Shown here: one piece after another, positions 6,041 through 6,363 of the stretch | How positions within the stretch are numbered: position 1 is the first letter of the stretch | Layout of the letters: every line of letters begins with the position of its first letter | Assembly: GCA_946481445.1 (NCBI GenBank) | Contig: CAMLOA010000124.1 | Span: forward strand, 1 to 6,363 | DNA: 6,363 bases | Origin: an uncultured Devosia sp. | Lineage (GTDB): Bacteria > Pseudomonadota > Alphaproteobacteria > Rhizobiales > Devosiaceae | Reading direction: 5' to 3' | Program-made: the position numbers and the translations under genes | Notes under the pieces: generated by a model | Told to the model about the DNA's origin: nothing | Seen by the model: only the letters and a program-made list of their open reading frames with translations | Databases searched by the model: none

Positions 6041-6055
6041 GCCACGACCCGTGGC
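6041..6055. repeat. Inverted repeat GCCACG-ACC-CGTGGC
   Basis: This perfect 6-bp stem with a 3-nt loop lies 33 bp upstream of the small membrane ORF pair. It could fold in a 5' leader RNA or act as an operator. There is no T-run, so it is not a typical terminator. Confidence 0.4.
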
Positions 6056-6272
6056 TCATCCCTTCCACCTGACCTGTTGTTGACGCCTGTCCTGGTCGGT
6101 CACAGTCCCTCGTTATGGGGGCCGAGGGTATTGGGGCCTGCGAAAGCAATTCGCTCGTCTTTATCCCCGGTGGGGAAGTGCGCGCAGTTTGATCGCTGGT
6201 TCAACAGATGCATACGCGCATGGGCCACTTCAAGACGTCGATGATCTCTATGCACAGGCAGTCGCTAGCCCA

Positions 6273-6359
6273 TGTGCCATCCCGTGTGCCATGGCGCAGC
6301 CGGTCGCCGATGTCCGACCGTGCATTTTCAATGACTTAGCTGCACGGCATAAATGGCAC
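6273..6359. repeat. Cluster of GTGCCAT repeats and a 7-bp dyad at the right edge
   Basis: Two 12-nt units, TGTGCCATCCCG and TGTGCCATGGCG, stand in tandem at 6273-6296 and differ at 2 positions. GTGCCAT recurs inverted as ATGGCAC at 6353-6359. CCGTGCA (6318-6324) pairs with TGCACGG (6341-6347). Such clusters are seen at recombinase arm sites and in iteron-type binding regions, but the role here is unknown. Confidence 0.4.
6288..6321 (+). repeat. Right copy of the 34-bp imperfect direct repeat
   Basis: This copy is in the same orientation as 4329-4362, with 29 of 34 identical positions. Both copies contain an ATG opening similar codons ([10 protein letters not shown] on the left, MAQPVADVRP on the right). 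Two of the five differences would be synonymous third positions, so the repeat could instead be a duplicated gene start. The right frame stays open to the window end, with no ribosome-binding site visible. Confidence 0.5.
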
Positions 6360-6363
6360 GTGG

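Larger units (their letters stand above)
6008..6287. other. Region upstream of the small membrane ORFs with inverted repeats
   Basis: No convincing gene is seen here. The region contains GTATT-CCCC-AATAC (6016-6029), GCCACG-ACC-CGTGGC (6041-6055) and the 9-mer GTATTGGGG (6128-6136), which is the exact reverse complement of 6021-6029. One plus-strand frame stays open from 6084 to the window end and runs through the right direct repeat, but it has no good start. Confidence 0.4.

Noticed and set aside
5904..6149. 81-codon minus-strand ORF
   Set aside because: Its composition is polar and irregular with no domain. The two hydrophobic small ORFs in other frames of the same strand are better supported.
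6273..6296. CRISPR array
   Set aside because: There are only two 12-nt units with no spacers and no cas gene.

Overview
The window is GC-rich bacterial DNA. The base use and gene families point to a Gram-negative proteobacterium, perhaps a Bordetella/Achromobacter- or Burkholderia-like betaproteobacterium. That placement is inference from general resemblance, because no rRNA or other phylogenetic marker is present.

The left two thirds (1-4294) is ordinary chromosomal metabolism, built as two divergent regulator/enzyme pairs. Pair 1 is a PhzF-family isomerase/epimerase-like gene (minus, 83-1000) facing away from a GcvA/GcdR-type LysR regulator (plus, to 1958). Pair 2 is a berberine-bridge-type FAD-linked oxidoreductase (minus, 2031-3446) facing away from an HxlR-type regulator with an SCP2-like C-terminal extension (plus, 3596-4294). 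In each pair the regulator probably controls its neighbour from a short shared intergenic region. The LysR gene has no normal start codon where its helix-turn-helix needs one.

The right third (about 4295-6363) looks like a small accessory insert. It opens with the last 67 codons of a tyrosine recombinase that has lost its N-terminal part. GC then drops to about 45% in 4681-4860 by my count, against well over 65% in the left part. An imperfect 34-bp direct repeat (4329-4362 and 6288-6321, 29 of 34 identical) brackets the insert and could be the remains of attachment sites.

Within the insert, a translationally coupled minus-strand pair encodes a coiled-coil protein with two predicted membrane helices (4984-5433) followed by a soluble, beta-rich 123-residue protein (4616-4987). 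I cannot assign either to a named family. Further right, two overlapping minus-strand ORFs (5867-6007 and 5785-5907) encode 46- and 40-residue proteins, each with one likely membrane helix. Inverted repeats lie just upstream of them. The rest of the insert is non-coding or decayed, with a possible TetR-type remnant near 5656-5788.

The best candidate for something undescribed is the coupled membrane/beta-rich pair, with the two tiny membrane ORFs as possible partners. Nothing in the sequence proves a function such as defence or toxicity.
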